Shown: positions 1 through 13,098, numbered from the stretch's first letter. The stretch is 64,000 bases of DNA from Janibacter sp. A1S7 (GCF_037198315.1 NZ_CP144913.1:868001-932000), one strand, 5' to 3'. Numbers and translations: made by a program. The notes: a model not told the origin generated them from the letters alone.

Positions 1-1
1 C

Positions 2-595
2 GTGCTCACCGCCAACATCAGCCCGCCCAACGTCTTCTCCTCGGCGACCTTCGTCGCGGCGGCGCTGGCCGGGAGCTGCATGGGCTTCCTGCCGCACAAC
101 ATCTTCCCGGCGAAGCTGTTCATGGGGGACTCCGGGGCGCTGACCCTGGGCCTGCTCTTCGCGGCGGCGACGATCCTCAACGTCGGCCACATCTCGCCCG
201 CCGACGTCAGCACCAACCGGACGACCGCGACGATCCTGCCGTTGCTCATCCCGATCTCGATCATCATGCTGCCGTTGCTCGACGTCGCCTGGGCGGTGGT
301 GCGGCGCACCGCCCGTGGGCAGCGCCCGTGGCAGCCGGACAGCCAGCACCTGCACCACCGGATGCTGCAGATCGGGCACGGGCACCGGCGTGCGGTGCTG
401 CTGCTGTGGCTGTGGGCGGTCGTCGTGGCGATGGGCGCGGTGAGCTTCGTCTTCCTGCCGCCGGGCGTCGCGGCGGCCGGGGGAGTGGTGATGGTCCTCT
501 TCGCGACGACCCTGACGGCGTGGCTCCCGCGCTTCTCGTTGCCCGGTCACCGACCCAAGAAGTTCGACCGCCAGGGCCGCAGACTCGACGTCTGA
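2..595 (+). CDS. WecA/TagO-family undecaprenyl-phosphate phosphosugar transferase, 3' part
   Basis: Only the C-terminal part is in the window; the gene starts upstream of base 1, so the first in-frame codon here is internal. The family transfers a sugar-1-phosphate (typically GlcNAc-1-P) from a UDP-sugar to undecaprenyl phosphate at the membrane, the first step of teichoic acid, arabinogalactan or O-antigen-type polymers. Visible support: the MGDSG motif at visible residues 41-45 followed by a hydrophobic segment, several more membrane segments, and the cytoplasmic HLHHR motif at residues 116-120 that is diagnostic for the WecA/MraY superfamily. A basic C-terminal tail follows the last membrane segment. 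Genes of this family commonly precede the atp operon in actinobacteria, which fits the neighbour. Which polymer it serves cannot be told from this fragment. Confidence 0.85.
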   Translation: MLTANISPPNVFSSATFVAAALAGSCMGFLPHNIFPAKLFMGDSGALTLGLLFAAATILNVGHISPADVSTNRTTATILPLLIPISIIMLPLLDVAWAVVRRTARGQRPWQPDSQHLHHRMLQIGHGHRRAVLLLWLWAVVVAMGAVSFVFLPPGVAAAGGVVMVLFATTLTAWLPRFSLPGHRPKKFDRQGRRLDV

Positions 596-661
596 GGCGA
601 CGAGGCCGTGCCGACGGGGTCGTATGCCGCGCCGATCGCCGCCGATTGGTCGGCTCCGGGA

Positions 662-685
662 CGCTTGTGTAAACTTTCACAAGCG
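662..685. promoter_or_regulatory. Rex-like operator upstream of the ATP synthase operon
   Basis: Bases 662-685 form a perfect 8-bp inverted repeat (CGCTTGTG ... CACAAGCG) with an 8-nt spacer. The inner 18 bases 665-682 read TTGTGTAAACTTTCACAA. They differ at one position from the general Rex box TTGTGAA-N4-TTCACAA. Rex is an NADH/NAD+-sensing repressor present in actinobacteria that controls respiratory genes. The site lies about 60 bases before the first gene of the operon and just ahead of a possible -10 (TACCCT, 694-699), so a bound protein would block initiation. Binding by Rex is inferred from the match only. Confidence 0.6.
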
Positions 686-692
686 CCCTCCA

Positions 693-705
693 GTACCCTT
701 GGTAC
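693..705. promoter_or_regulatory. short palindrome and possible -10 of the atp promoter
   Basis: GTACC-CTT-GGTAC is a perfect 5-bp inverted repeat just downstream of the Rex-like site. It contains TACCCT (694-699), which fits the actinobacterial TANNNT -10 pattern. No convincing -35 was found at the right distance, so promoter assignment is tentative. Confidence 0.3.
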
Positions 706-746
706 GACCCCGTTGAGCAACCCTGCTCCCGTCCCGAAGTGAGCCG

Positions 747-1162
747 ATGACGACGCCTCCCCACCGCACTCCCGTGCAGGGCATGCGCCGTGGCGTCCTC
801 GTCTCCGGCGTGGCCGGGACCATCGTCCTCACCATCGTGGGGGCCATGGCGAAGGGGGCGGACGGCGCCCTGAGCGCACTGGCCGGGTCCCTGCTCGCCT
901 TCGTCGTCATCCTCGTCGGCCTGCTGGCGATCACGGTGATCGTCGCCGGGGACCCCGCGGTCTCGATGGCCGGTGCCGGTGTCGTCTACCTCGGGCAGCT
1001 GATCCTCCTGGTCGGCGCCCTTCTGGTGCTGCACGGCGCCAGTTGGCTCGAGGGTGATGTGACCGCCTTCTCCGCGGTCGTCGCCACCGTCCTGCTGCAG
1101 GCAGGACAGGTGACCGGCTACGTCCGCTCGCGGCACGTGCTCTACCCGCAGGTGGGTCGCGC

Positions 1163-1166
<4 letters not shown>
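747..1166 (+). CDS. AtpI-like small membrane protein, first gene of the atp operon
   Basis: 139 residues with four predicted membrane segments (about 16-34, 42-66, 72-96 and 106-124) and short loops. No catalytic motif is visible. Its place as the first gene of the ATP synthase operon and its overlap of the next start codon (ATGA, 1163-1166) suggest an AtpI-type accessory protein, which in other bacteria helps c-ring assembly or divalent cation supply. Sequence similarity to AtpI proper is weak by eye, so the name rests mostly on position and topology. The ATG follows a weak purine-rich stretch; no better start is available. Confidence 0.6.
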
Positions 1167-3331
<2,165 letters not shown>

Positions 3332-3332
<1 letters not shown>

Positions 3333-4141
3333 TGCGAGGTTCCTCCCGCGCTGCCGTCATCGAGGGTCGTCCGGCCTTCGAGTCGGCGCTGACCTCCGGT
3401 GAGCCGGCCGTCGTGGCGGACGAGCTCTTCGCCGTGGTCGGGCTGCTCGACGACAACCCGACCCTGCGTCGTGGTGTCGCCGACCCCTCCCGCGAGGGCG
3501 CGGACAAGTCGGCTCTGGTGACCCGGCTGCTCGGCGGCAAGATCTCCGAAGGCACTGTCGGTGCCGTCGCGACCCTGGCCGCCCAGCGGTGGTCGTCCGG
3601 CCGGGACCTCACCGACACCCTCGAGCGCTTCGCCGTCGAGGCCGCGCTCAAGGGTGCCGAGGACGACCGGGCGATCGACCGGGTCGAGGACGAGCTCTTC
3701 CGGTTCGAGCGGGTCGTCGCCGGCAACCCCGAGCTGCGCGATGCGCTCGGCAACCGCCAGGGGGACCCGGCCGGCAAGGCCGAGCTCGTGAGCACCCTCC
3801 TGGCGGACAAGGCCCGACCGGAGACGCTGCGTCTCGCGCGACAGGCCGTGCTGGCCCCGCGCGGCCGCCGTTTCGCCCGGACCATCGAGGAGTACCTCGA
3901 GGTCGCGGCCGAGCGCCGTCAGCAGTACACCGCAGTCGTGATGACCGCGGTCGACCTCACCGACGCACAGCGCACCCGGCTCTCGGACGCTCTGCAGCGG
4001 ATCTACGGCAAGGCGGTCCAACTGCAGGTCGTCCACGACGAGCACGTCATCGGCGGGCTCCGTGTCCAGATCGGCGACGAGGTCGTCGACGGGACCGTCC
4101 TGCGCCGCCTCGACGAGGCACAGCGGCACCTGGCCGGTTGA
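3332..4141 (+). CDS. atpH: F0F1 ATP synthase subunit delta
   Basis: 269 residues, the long actinobacterial form of delta (OSCP), which joins the F1 crown to the b-subunit stator. The N-terminal helical domain occupies roughly the first 170 residues. The C-terminal part carries the conserved [16 protein letters not shown] stretch and the [17 protein letters not shown] signature near the end. The start codon shares a base with the atpF stop, so the two are translationally coupled. A 73-base spacer separates it from atpA. Confidence 0.95.
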
Positions 4142-4214
4142 GGCCCGAGCCGACATCCACCATGCAGACCACCCACTCGGCCCCCACCACGGCCGGCAAC
4201 GAGGAGAAGACAAC

Positions 4215-5852
4215 ATGACGGAGCTTTCGATCCGTCCGGAGGAGATCCGGGACGCCCTGGACGGCTACGTGCAGTCCTACAACCCGGGCGCGGCCTCCCG
4301 TGAAGAGGTCGGCCGCATCACCGACACCGGTGACGGCATCGCCCACATCGAGGGCCTGCCCTCGGCCATGACGAACGAGCTGCTCGAGTTCGAGGACGGC
4401 ACGCTCGGCCTCGCGCTCAACCTCGACGTCCACGAGATCGGCGTCGTCGTGCTCGGCGACTACTCGAAGCTGGAGGAGGGCCAGGAGGTCAAGCGCACTG
4501 GCGAGGTCCTCTCGGTCCCGATCGGTGACAACTTCCTCGGCCGCGTCATCAACCCGCTGGGCCAGCCGATCGACGGCCTCGGCGAGATCGTCTCCGAGGG
4601 GCGTCGCGCGCTCGAGCTGCAGGCTCCGAGTGTCGTCGAGCGCAAGTCGGTCCACGAGCCGCTGCAGTCGGGCATCAAGGCCATCGACGCCATGATCCCG
4701 GTCGGCCGCGGTCAGCGTCAGCTGATCATCGGTGACCGCCAGACCGGCAAGACCACGGTCGCGGTCGACACGATCATCAACCAGAAGCAGGCCTGGGAGA
4801 CCGGCGACCCGGACAAGCAGGTGCGCTGCATCTACGTCGCCATCGGTCAGAAGGGCTCGACGATCGCCTCGGTCAAGGGCTCCCTCGAGGAGGCCGGTGC
4901 GATGGAGTACACGACCATCGTCGCGGCTCCCGCGTCGGATGCCGCCGGCTTCAAGTACCTGGCCCCGTTCACCGGCTCCGCCATCGGTCAGCACTGGATG
5001 TACCAGGGCAAGCACGTCCTCATCGTCTTCGACGACCTGAGCAAGCAGGCCGAGGCCTACCGCTCGATGTCGCTGCTGCTGCGCCGCCCGCCGGGCCGCG
5101 AGGCCTACCCGGGTGACGTCTTCTACCTGCACTCGCGTCTGCTGGAGCGCTGCGCGAAGCTCTCCGACGACATGGGTGCCGGCTCGATGACCGGTCTGCC
5201 GATCATCGAGACGAAGGCGGGTGACGTCTCGGCGTACATCCCGACCAACGTCATCTCGATCACCGACGGTCAGATCTACCTGCAGGCCGACCTGTTCAAC
5301 TCGGACGTCCGTCCCGCGATCGACGTGGGTGTCTCGGTCTCGCGAGTCGGCGGTGACGCGCAGATCAAGCCGATGAAGAAGGTCGCCGGTCGACTCAAGC
5401 TCGACCTGGCCCAGTACCGCTCCCTCGAGGCCTTCGCGATGTTCGCGTCCGACCTGGACCCGGCCAGCAAGCAGCAGCTGGCCCGAGGAGCCCGCCTCGT
5501 CGAGCTGCTCAAGCAGCGGCAGGCCGACCCCTTCCCGGTCGAGGACCAGGTCGTCTCGGTCTGGGCCGGTACGACCGGTCGTCTCGACGACGTCGCGGTC
5601 ACCGACATCTCGCGCTTCGAGTCCGAGTGGATCGACCACATGCACCGCAACGAGCAGGGTCTGCTCGATGCGCTGCGTGAGCGCGGTGACTGGGAGGACT
5701 CCACCCAGCAGGCGCTGGCCACCGCCTTCGACGCCTTCCGTCCGACCTTCGTCGCGTCCGACGCGGACGAGGTGCCGGTCGGCAGCGCCGAGGAGGACGG
5801 CGACGACGCGCTGGACTCCTCGCAGGAGCAGATCGTCAAGCAGAAGCGCTGA
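4215..5852 (+). CDS. atpA: F0F1 ATP synthase subunit alpha
   Basis: 545-residue non-catalytic nucleotide-binding subunit of F1 (three per complex). The beta-barrel N-terminal domain is followed by the Walker A loop GDRQTGKT near residues 173-180, a Walker B region ([10 protein letters not shown]) and the [15 protein letters not shown] signature. The acidic C-terminal extension past about residue 510 ([14 protein letters not shown]) is of the actinobacterial kind; in mycobacteria such a tail suppresses ATP hydrolysis. The ATG at 4215 follows GAGGAGAAG; the frame is open further upstream into atpH but that has no support. Confidence 0.98.
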   Translation: MTELSIRPEEIRDALDGYVQSYNPGAASREEVGRITDTGDGIAHIEGLPSAMTNELLEFEDGTLGLALNLDVHEIGVVVLGDYSKLEEGQEVKRTGEVLSVPIGDNFLGRVINPLGQPIDGLGEIVSEGRRALELQAPSVVERKSVHEPLQSGIKAIDAMIPVGRGQRQLIIGDRQTGKTTVAVDTIINQKQAWETGDPDKQVRCIYVAIGQKGSTIASVKGSLEEAGAMEYTTIVAAPASDAAGFKYLAPFTGSAIGQHWMYQGKHVLIVFDDLSKQAEAYRSMSLLLRRPPGREAYPGDVFYLHSRLLERCAKLSDDMGAGSMTGLPIIETKAGDVSAYIPTNVISITDGQIYLQADLFNSDVRPAIDVGVSVSRVGGDAQIKPMKKVAGRLKLDLAQYRSLEAFAMFASDLDPASKQQLARGARLVELLKQRQADPFPVEDQVVSVWAGTTGRLDDVAVTDISRFESEWIDHMHRNEQGLLDALRERGDWEDSTQQALATAFDAFRPTFVASDADEVPVGSAEEDGDDALDSSQEQIVKQKR

Positions 5853-5957
5853 TGTCCTTCGGTCGGGTGCCCACGGGTGCCCGGCCGGGGCACCACGCAT
5901 CCCGGGTCGGCCGACGGCCGACTTCTCGACCACGAACCACCAGAGAGGCGGAAACGC

Positions 5958-8331
<2,374 letters not shown>

Positions 8332-8346
8332 TCCGCCACGCACCAC

Positions 8347-8387
8347 CGCGGCCGCCCCCCTTCGCCTGACGAAGGGGGGCGGCCGCG
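8347..8387 (+). terminator. strong terminator after atpD
   Basis: Perfect 18-bp stem (arms 8347-8364 and 8370-8387) with a 5-nt loop. The arms contain CCCCCCTTCG and CGAAGGGGGG, the recurring 9-mer of this window in inverted orientation. There is no clear T-run, as is common for actinobacterial terminators. Confidence 0.8.
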
Positions 8388-8405
8388 TTCGTCACCGGGG
8401 AGACC

Positions 8406-8460
8406 TACACTGGCCGACATGAGGACAGCCGGGGTCGAGCGCGTGCGAGCGCCGCGATGA
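8406..8460 (+). promoter_or_regulatory. probable leaderless promoter and 13-codon leader ORF before the DUF2752 gene
   Basis: TACACT at 8406-8411 fits a TANNNT -10 box and lies 7 bases before an ATG at 8419. That ATG opens a 13-codon frame (8419-8460, peptide MRTAGVERVRAPR). Its TGA overlaps the ATG of the DUF2752 gene (ATGA, 8457-8460). This suggests a leaderless mRNA whose short first ORF couples translation to the main gene. Whether the peptide is made or has a role is unknown. Confidence 0.4.
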
Positions 8461-8924
8461 CCGCCACCACCGGTCAGGAGCCGGTCCAGCTCGCGCGAGG
8501 AGCCCGCGGTGAGCGGGCCGTCGTGCTCGTCATCGCGGCCGTCAGCCTGGTCGGTCTGGTCATCGCCCGACTGTGGCCCCTCGCCTCCGTCGACTCCGGG
8601 CAACCGACGTGCTTGCTGCGGATCTTCACCGGACTGCCCTGCCCGGGCTGCGGCATGACCCGGGCCTGGGTGCACCTCGCGCACGGTGATGTGCTCACGG
8701 CCTTCGAGTACAACCTCTTCGGCCCGATCGGCATGGCCGTCGCGGCGGGGATCGTCGGCTACGTCGGTGTCGCGCTCGTGCGACGCCGCCCGCCGGAACG
8801 CATCCTCTCGCTCGTCGACCCCAAGGTCCTGCTCGGGCTGATCACCGTCTGGTTGGCCTACTCCGCCGTCCGGATGGTCAGCATCGGAGCGGGCCAGGAC
8901 TACTTCGCCCTCGTGGTCTCCTGA
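8457..8924 (+). CDS. DUF2752 membrane protein
   Basis: 155 residues, function unknown. It carries the DUF2752 core: a first membrane helix (about 21-41), then CLLRIFTGLPCPGCGMTRAW around residues 57-76 with the CPxCG cysteine motif, and two further hydrophobic segments. The motif looks like a membrane-embedded metal or redox site, but this is inference. The gene stands between the atpD terminator and atpC, with its own likely promoter, so it is an insertion into an otherwise standard atp gene order. Its start overlaps a 13-codon upstream frame. Confidence 0.8.
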   Translation: MTATTGQEPVQLARGARGERAVVLVIAAVSLVGLVIARLWPLASVDSGQPTCLLRIFTGLPCPGCGMTRAWVHLAHGDVLTAFEYNLFGPIGMAVAAGIVGYVGVALVRRRPPERILSLVDPKVLLGLITVWLAYSAVRMVSIGAGQDYFALVVS

Positions 8925-8954
8925 CCGGTGACCGGCCCACCGCCCCACCCGGGC

Positions 8955-8960
8955 TACCAT
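8955..8960 (+). promoter_or_regulatory. possible -10 box for atpC
   Basis: TACCAT matches TANNNT and lies 35 bases before the atpC start, leaving room for a short leader with GAAGGA at 8984-8989 as ribosome site. It would allow atpC to be transcribed independently of the atp operon. No clear -35 is visible. Confidence 0.35.
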
Positions 8961-8995
8961 GGACGTGTACTCACCCCGATCTCGAAGGACCCCCA

Positions 8996-9262
8996 GTGAG
9001 CTCCCTGAACGTTGAACTCGTCGCCGCGGACCGCAAGGTCTGGTCCGGAGAGGCCAGTCTGGTCCGAGCCCGCACCACCGAGGGCGAGATCGGTGTCATG
9101 CCCGGCCACACCCCGATGCTCGGTGTCCTCATCGAGGGTGACGTCGTGATCTCGTCCTCCGAGGGGGAGCAGACCGCGTCCATCGACGGCGGTTTCTTCT
9201 CCGTCGACCACGACACCGTGACGATCGTCGCGGAGACCGTCCAGGTCCCGGCCAAGGCCTGA
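8996..9262 (+). CDS. atpC: F0F1 ATP synthase subunit epsilon, short form
   Basis: 88 residues, only the N-terminal beta-sandwich that binds gamma and the c-ring (conserved GEIGVMPGHTPMLGVL near residues 33-48). The C-terminal two-helix domain found in 120-140 residue epsilon subunits, which inhibits ATP hydrolysis, is absent; the stop follows directly after the sandwich. The GTG start at 8996 is preceded by GAAGGA. It is separated from atpD by a terminator and the DUF2752 gene, and is followed after 8 bases by the DUF2550 gene. The family name is certain; the functional consequence of the missing domain is inferred. Confidence 0.95.
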   Translation: MSSLNVELVAADRKVWSGEASLVRARTTEGEIGVMPGHTPMLGVLIEGDVVISSSEGEQTASIDGGFFSVDHDTVTIVAETVQVPAKA

Positions 9263-9270
9263 CCCAGCTG

Positions 9271-9702
9271 ATGTCAGCCCTGCAGGTCGTGGAGATACTC
9301 CTCCTTGCAGGGTGCCTGCTCCTGGCGGTGTGGCTGGTGGTGCTGTGGCTGCGCCGACGTGCGCTGGCCGCGCACGGACCCGTGTGCCCCTGCGCCCTCC
9401 GGCTGCCCGGGTCGCCTCGTTGGCGGCTCGGGTTGCTGCGTATGGGAGCGCAGCATCTCGACTGGTTCAGCGTGGGCGGGCTGACGACGTCCCCCTCGAA
9501 GTCGTGGGGGCGTGAAGGACTGGAGATCTCCACCCCCGCGCCGGGGTCGGTCTCCCTCCCGGGACTGGACACCGCGCTCGCGGTGACCCTGACCCGCGAG
9601 GGCGGCCACCTGGCCGACTTGGCCATCGAGCCGAAGATCTATCCGGCCGTGCGTTCCTGGCTCGAGTCCGCCCCGCCCGGACACAACGTCAACGTCACCT
9701 AG
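9271..9702 (+). CDS. DUF2550 family protein
   Basis: 143 residues: one N-terminal membrane helix (about 7-27), then a soluble domain with the DUF2550 features RWRLGLLRMG and LDWFSVGGLTTSP. Function is unknown. Members are regularly encoded next to atpC in actinobacteria, and here only 8 bases separate the two, so they are probably co-transcribed. The TAG stop (9700-9702) shares the palindrome CTAG with the stop of the convergent adenosyltransferase gene. Confidence 0.85.
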   Translation: MSALQVVEILLLAGCLLLAVWLVVLWLRRRALAAHGPVCPCALRLPGSPRWRLGLLRMGAQHLDWFSVGGLTTSPSKSWGREGLEISTPAPGSVSLPGLDTALAVTLTREGGHLADLAIEPKIYPAVRSWLESAPPGHNVNVT

Positions 9703-10340
9703 TCCCCCTTCGCCCTGCCCCGACGCTCGGGGGCCTCCTCACGGCCGCCGCCGGGCTGCCACAGCACGTCCCCGCCGATCGAGAGGTTGGCGATGCGGGC
9801 GAGGATGAAGAGCAGGTCCGACAGGCGATTGAGGTAGGTCGTCGTCAGCGGGCTCACGCCGCCGACGCCACGCTCACCGGCCGTGTGCGTGCCGTACTCC
9901 TCGCGCGCCGCCCATGCGGAGCGCTCGGCCCTGCGGACCACCGTCGTCGCGTGGTGCAGGTGTGCCGACGCGGCGGTGCCGCCGGGAAGGATGAAGGAGC
10001 GCAACGGCTCGACCTGCGCGAGGTAGTGGTCGCAGTCGGCCTCCAGCTCGTCGACCCACATCTGCTTCACGCGCAGCGGTGGGTACTTCGGCTCCTCCAG
10101 CAGTGGGGTCGACAGGTCGGCACCCAGGTCGAAGAGGTCGTTCTGCACGCGGGTGAGGGTCGCGACGACCTCCTCGGGCAGCTCGCCGGTCGCGATGGCC
10201 ACCCCGATGACCGCATTGGCCTCGTTCGAGTCGGCGTAGGCCTGCAAGCGGGTGTCGGTCTTGCTCGTGCGGCTGAAGTCGCCGAGCGCCGTGGTGCCCT
10301 CGTCGCCGGTGCGGGTGTAGATCTTCGTCAGGTTGACCAT
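9699..10340 (-). CDS. PduO-type cob(I)alamin adenosyltransferase
   Basis: 213 residues. It transfers the adenosyl group of ATP to cob(I)alamin, making adenosylcobalamin. The N-terminal RTGDEGTTALGDFSRTSK (about residues 10-27) is the ATP-binding signature of the PduO family. The later RRAERSAW and YLNRLSDLLFILAR blocks are also family hallmarks. The likely client is the B12-dependent mutase MeaA encoded 0.7 kb away, with MeaB as its chaperone further on. The C-terminal tail is Arg/Glu-rich. Its stop codon overlaps that of the DUF2550 gene tail-to-tail. Confidence 0.93.
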   Translation of the reverse strand: MVNLTKIYTRTGDEGTTALGDFSRTSKTDTRLQAYADSNEANAVIGVAIATGELPEEVVATLTRVQNDLFDLGADLSTPLLEEPKYPPLRVKQMWVDELEADCDHYLAQVEPLRSFILPGGTAASAHLHHATTVVRRAERSAWAAREEYGTHTAGERGVGGVSPLTTTYLNRLSDLLFILARIANLSIGGDVLWQPGGGREEAPERRGRAKGD

Positions 10341-10504
10341 GCCGTCATCGTCGCAGGTGTGCTCGCCGGCCGTGCGGGGGCTGCGACCTGACCATCCGTG
10401 GAGAGTTGTGTAATCGCATCGTGACGACGGGGAGCAACCAGGGCGGGGTCGCGCACGTCACACTGGGTGACAACGGTTTCAGCAGGGGAAAGCAGGTGAC
10501 CGTC

Positions 10505-10858
10505 ATGAGCGCAATGACCGCGCTGACGCCAGTGGGTGGCGAGGGGACCACCCGTGTCCGGGTGGGCGTGCCCTTCGACATCGGACACAGCGCAGACCTC
10601 CGCCAGGAGTTCGTCGCCGTGCTGCGCGCGGGCAGTGGCTTGGTCCTCGTCGACATCTCGGAGTCGACGGTCATCGACCAGGTGGGTTTCGCCACCCTCC
10701 TCGGGGCACACGCACGGGCCGCGCGGGCGGGTCGACGACTGCGCTTCACCGGTGCCGACGAGCGCACCACCCGACTGCTGCGGCGGGCCGGGTTGGTCCG
10801 GCTCCTGCACGACGCGGAGCAGCTGGGTCGGCCCCGCCGGGACTACGCCGTCGGCTGA
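10505..10858 (+). CDS. STAS-domain protein, anti-sigma-factor antagonist-like
   Basis: 117 residues forming one STAS domain. The conserved strand-helix appears as LVDISESTVIDQVGFATLLGAH. In SpoIIAA-type antagonists the position after the conserved Asp is a phosphorylatable Ser (DSSG); here it reads DQVG, so regulation by phosphorylation at that site is unlikely. ATG 10505 has GCAGG 8 bases upstream; GTG 10496 (AGGGGA upstream) is almost as good, and an ATG at 10406 would add an unsupported extension. No cognate kinase or sigma factor is adjacent, so its partner is unknown. Confidence 0.7.
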   Translation: MSAMTALTPVGGEGTTRVRVGVPFDIGHSADLRQEFVAVLRAGSGLVLVDISESTVIDQVGFATLLGAHARAARAGRRLRFTGADERTTRLLRRAGLVRLLHDAEQLGRPRRDYAVG

Positions 10859-10998
10859 CCGAGCCCCGCCATCTCGCCGGGTGGCGGTCACGGCGCATTC
10901 GGTGCCCGGGCGAGCCGGCGTCCTCCCGCGAGCAGCCACGGCGCTGATTGTGGCGACCTTCACCGCGGACGACCCTGTGACGGCGGGCCGCGCGAGGG

Positions 10999-11004
10999 TA
11001 CCTT
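10999..11004 (+). promoter_or_regulatory. possible -10 for leaderless meaA mRNA
   Basis: TACCTT lies 6 bases before the meaA ATG. This distance places the transcription start at or next to the A of the ATG, which is the pattern of leaderless actinobacterial transcripts. Confidence 0.4.
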
Positions 11005-11010
11005 GCCACC

Positions 11011-13098
11011 ATGGCCGAGAGCACTGATTCCCCCACCCCCGCAGCCGAGGCGACGCGCCCTGAGCGTGACCGCCCCTGGGTGATGCGCACCTACGCCGGG
11101 CACTCCAGCGCCGCAGCGTCCAACGAGCTGTACCGCCGCAACCTGGCCAAGGGCCAGACCGGTCTCTCGGTCGCCTTCGACCTACCGACCCAGACCGGCT
11201 ACGACCCCGACCACGTGCTCAGCCGGGGCGAGGTGGGCAAGGTCGGCGTGCCGATCAGCCACATCGGTGACATGCGCGATCTCTTCGACCAGATCCCGCT
11301 CGGCGAGATGAACACCTCGATGACGATCAACGCCGTGGCGATGTACCTGCTGGCGATGTACCAGGTCGCTGCGGAGGAGCAGGCGGAGGCCGCCGGCCAG
11401 GACCCGGCCGAGGTCGTCGCCGCGCTCGGCGGCACCACCCAGAACGACATCATCAAGGAGTACCTGAGCCGCGGGACGCACGTCTTCCCACCCGGACCCT
11501 CGATGCGGCTGATCACCGACATGGTCACCTACACCGTCGGCGAGATCCCCAAGTGGAACCCGATCAACATCTGCAGCTACCACCTGCAGGAGGCCGGCGC
11601 GACACCCGTGCAGGAGGTCGCCTACGCGATGTCCACGGCGATCGCCGTCCTGGACGCCGTCCGCGACTCCGGCCGGGTGCCGCAGGAGGAGTTCGGCAGG
11701 GTCGTCGCCCGCATCTCCTTCTTCGTCAACGCCGGCGTGCGCTTCGTCGAGGAGATGTGCAAGATGCGCGCCTTCGTCGAGCTGTGGGACGAGATCACCC
11801 GGGAGCGCTACGGCGTCACCGAGGCCAAGCAGCGCCGCTTCCGCTACGGCGTCCAGGTCAACAGCCTGGGGCTGACCGAGGCGCAGCCGGAGAACAACGT
11901 CCAGCGCATCGTGCTGGAGATGCTCGCGGTGACGTTGAGCAAGGACGCCCGGGCCCGCGCGGTGCAGCTGCCGGCATGGAACGAGGCGCTGGGCCTGCCG
12001 CGACCGTGGGACCAGCAGTGGGCGCTGCGCCTGCAGCAGGTCCTGGCCTTCGAGTCCGACCTGCTCGAGTACGACGACCTCTTCACCGGGTCGCCCGTCG
12101 TGGAGCAGAAGGTCGCCGAGATCGTCGAGGGTGCCAAGGCCGAGATCGATCGCATCCAGGACATGGGTGGTGCCGTCCCGGCGGTCGAGTCCGGCTACAT
12201 GAAGTCCGCCCTCGTCGCCAGCCACGCCAAGCGTCGCCAGCGCATCGAGGCCGGTGAGGACATCGTCGTCGGCGTCAACAAGTTCGAGACGACTGAGCCC
12301 AACCCGTTGACGGCCGACCTCGACACCGCGATCCAGACGGTCGACGAGGGCGTCGAGGAGGCCGCCATCGCGGCCATCCGCAGCTGGCGCTCCGAGCGGG
12401 ACGCCGACCCCGAGCGCGGTCCGCGTGCCGCCGCCTCCCTGGAGCGCCTGCGCGAGGTCGCCCGGACGCAGGAGAACCTCATGGAGGCCTCCCTCGAGTG
12501 CGCCCGTGCGGGCGTCACGGTCGGGGAGTGGGCCCAGGCGTTGCGCGAGGTCTTCGGTGAGTTCCGCGCGCCGACCGGCGTCTCCGGCTCGGTCGGCGTG
12601 GCCGACGGTGGCTCGCAGGAGCTGCAGGCCGTGCGCGACCGGGTCGCCAGGACCGAGGAGGAGCTCGGCGAGAAGCTGCGCGTTCTCGTCGGCAAGCCCG
12701 GTCTGGACGGTCACTCCAACGGCGCCGAGCAGATCGCGGTGCGCGCGCGCGACGCCGGCTTCGAGGTCATCTACCAGGGCATCCGGCTCACGCCCGAGCA
12801 GGTCGTCTCCGCCGCGGTCGCCGAGGACGTGCACCTCGTCGGTGTCTCGATCCTCTCCGGCTCGCACATGGAGCTCGTCCCGGACGTCCTCGAGGGGCTG
12901 CGGGCCCAGGGCGCCGGTGACATCCCCGTCATCGTCGGCGGCATCATCCCCGAGTCCGACGCCAACCGGCTGCGGGAGATGGGCGTGGCCGCGGTGTTCA
13001 CCCCCAAGGACTTCGGCCTGAACGAGATCATGGGCCGCTTCGTCGACATCATCCGCGAGCAGCGGGGACTGCCGGCGCAGGAGCCCGCCACCGCCTGA
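11011..13098 (+). CDS. meaA: adenosylcobalamin-dependent ethylmalonyl-CoA mutase (MeaA)
   Basis: 695 residues. The N-terminal TIM-barrel substrate domain (about 25-520) contains YRRNLAKGQTGLSVAFDLP, then QTGYDPDH, NTSMTINA, KEYLSRGTHVFPP and the YHLQEAGATP block. The C-terminal B12 domain carries the base-off motif DGHSNG near residue 565 and ends with a GG-I-I-P loop. Overall it resembles Methylobacterium and Streptomyces MeaA, which convert ethylmalonyl-CoA to methylsuccinyl-CoA, more than methylmalonyl-CoA mutase. Both domains are on one chain, unlike two-subunit mutases. The ccr, epimerase, thiolase and meaB genes nearby support the ethylmalonyl-CoA role; isobutyryl-CoA mutase activity is the less likely alternative. 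Confidence 0.9.
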   Translation: MAESTDSPTPAAEATRPERDRPWVMRTYAGHSSAAASNELYRRNLAKGQTGLSVAFDLPTQTGYDPDHVLSRGEVGKVGVPISHIGDMRDLFDQIPLGEMNTSMTINAVAMYLLAMYQVAAEEQAEAAGQDPAEVVAALGGTTQNDIIKEYLSRGTHVFPPGPSMRLITDMVTYTVGEIPKWNPINICSYHLQEAGATPVQEVAYAMSTAIAVLDAVRDSGRVPQEEFGRVVARISFFVNAGVRFVEEMCKMRAFVELWDEITRERYGVTEAKQRRFRYGVQVNSLGLTEAQPENNVQRIVLEMLAVTLSKDARARAVQLPAWNEALGLPRPWDQQWALRLQQVLAFESDLLEYDDLFTGSPVVEQKVAEIVEGAKAEIDRIQDMGGAVPAVESGYMKSALVASHAKRRQRIEAGEDIVVGVNKFETTEPNPLTADLDTAIQTVDEGVEEAAIAAIRSWRSERDADPERGPRAAASLERLREVARTQENLMEASLECARAGVTVGEWAQALREVFGEFRAPTGVSGSVGVADGGSQELQAVRDRVARTEEELGEKLRVLVGKPGLDGHSNGAEQIAVRARDAGFEVIYQGIRLTPEQVVSAAVAEDVHLVGVSILSGSHMELVPDVLEGLRAQGAGDIPVIVGGIIPESDANRLREMGVAAVFTPKDFGLNEIMGRFVDIIREQRGLPAQEPATA

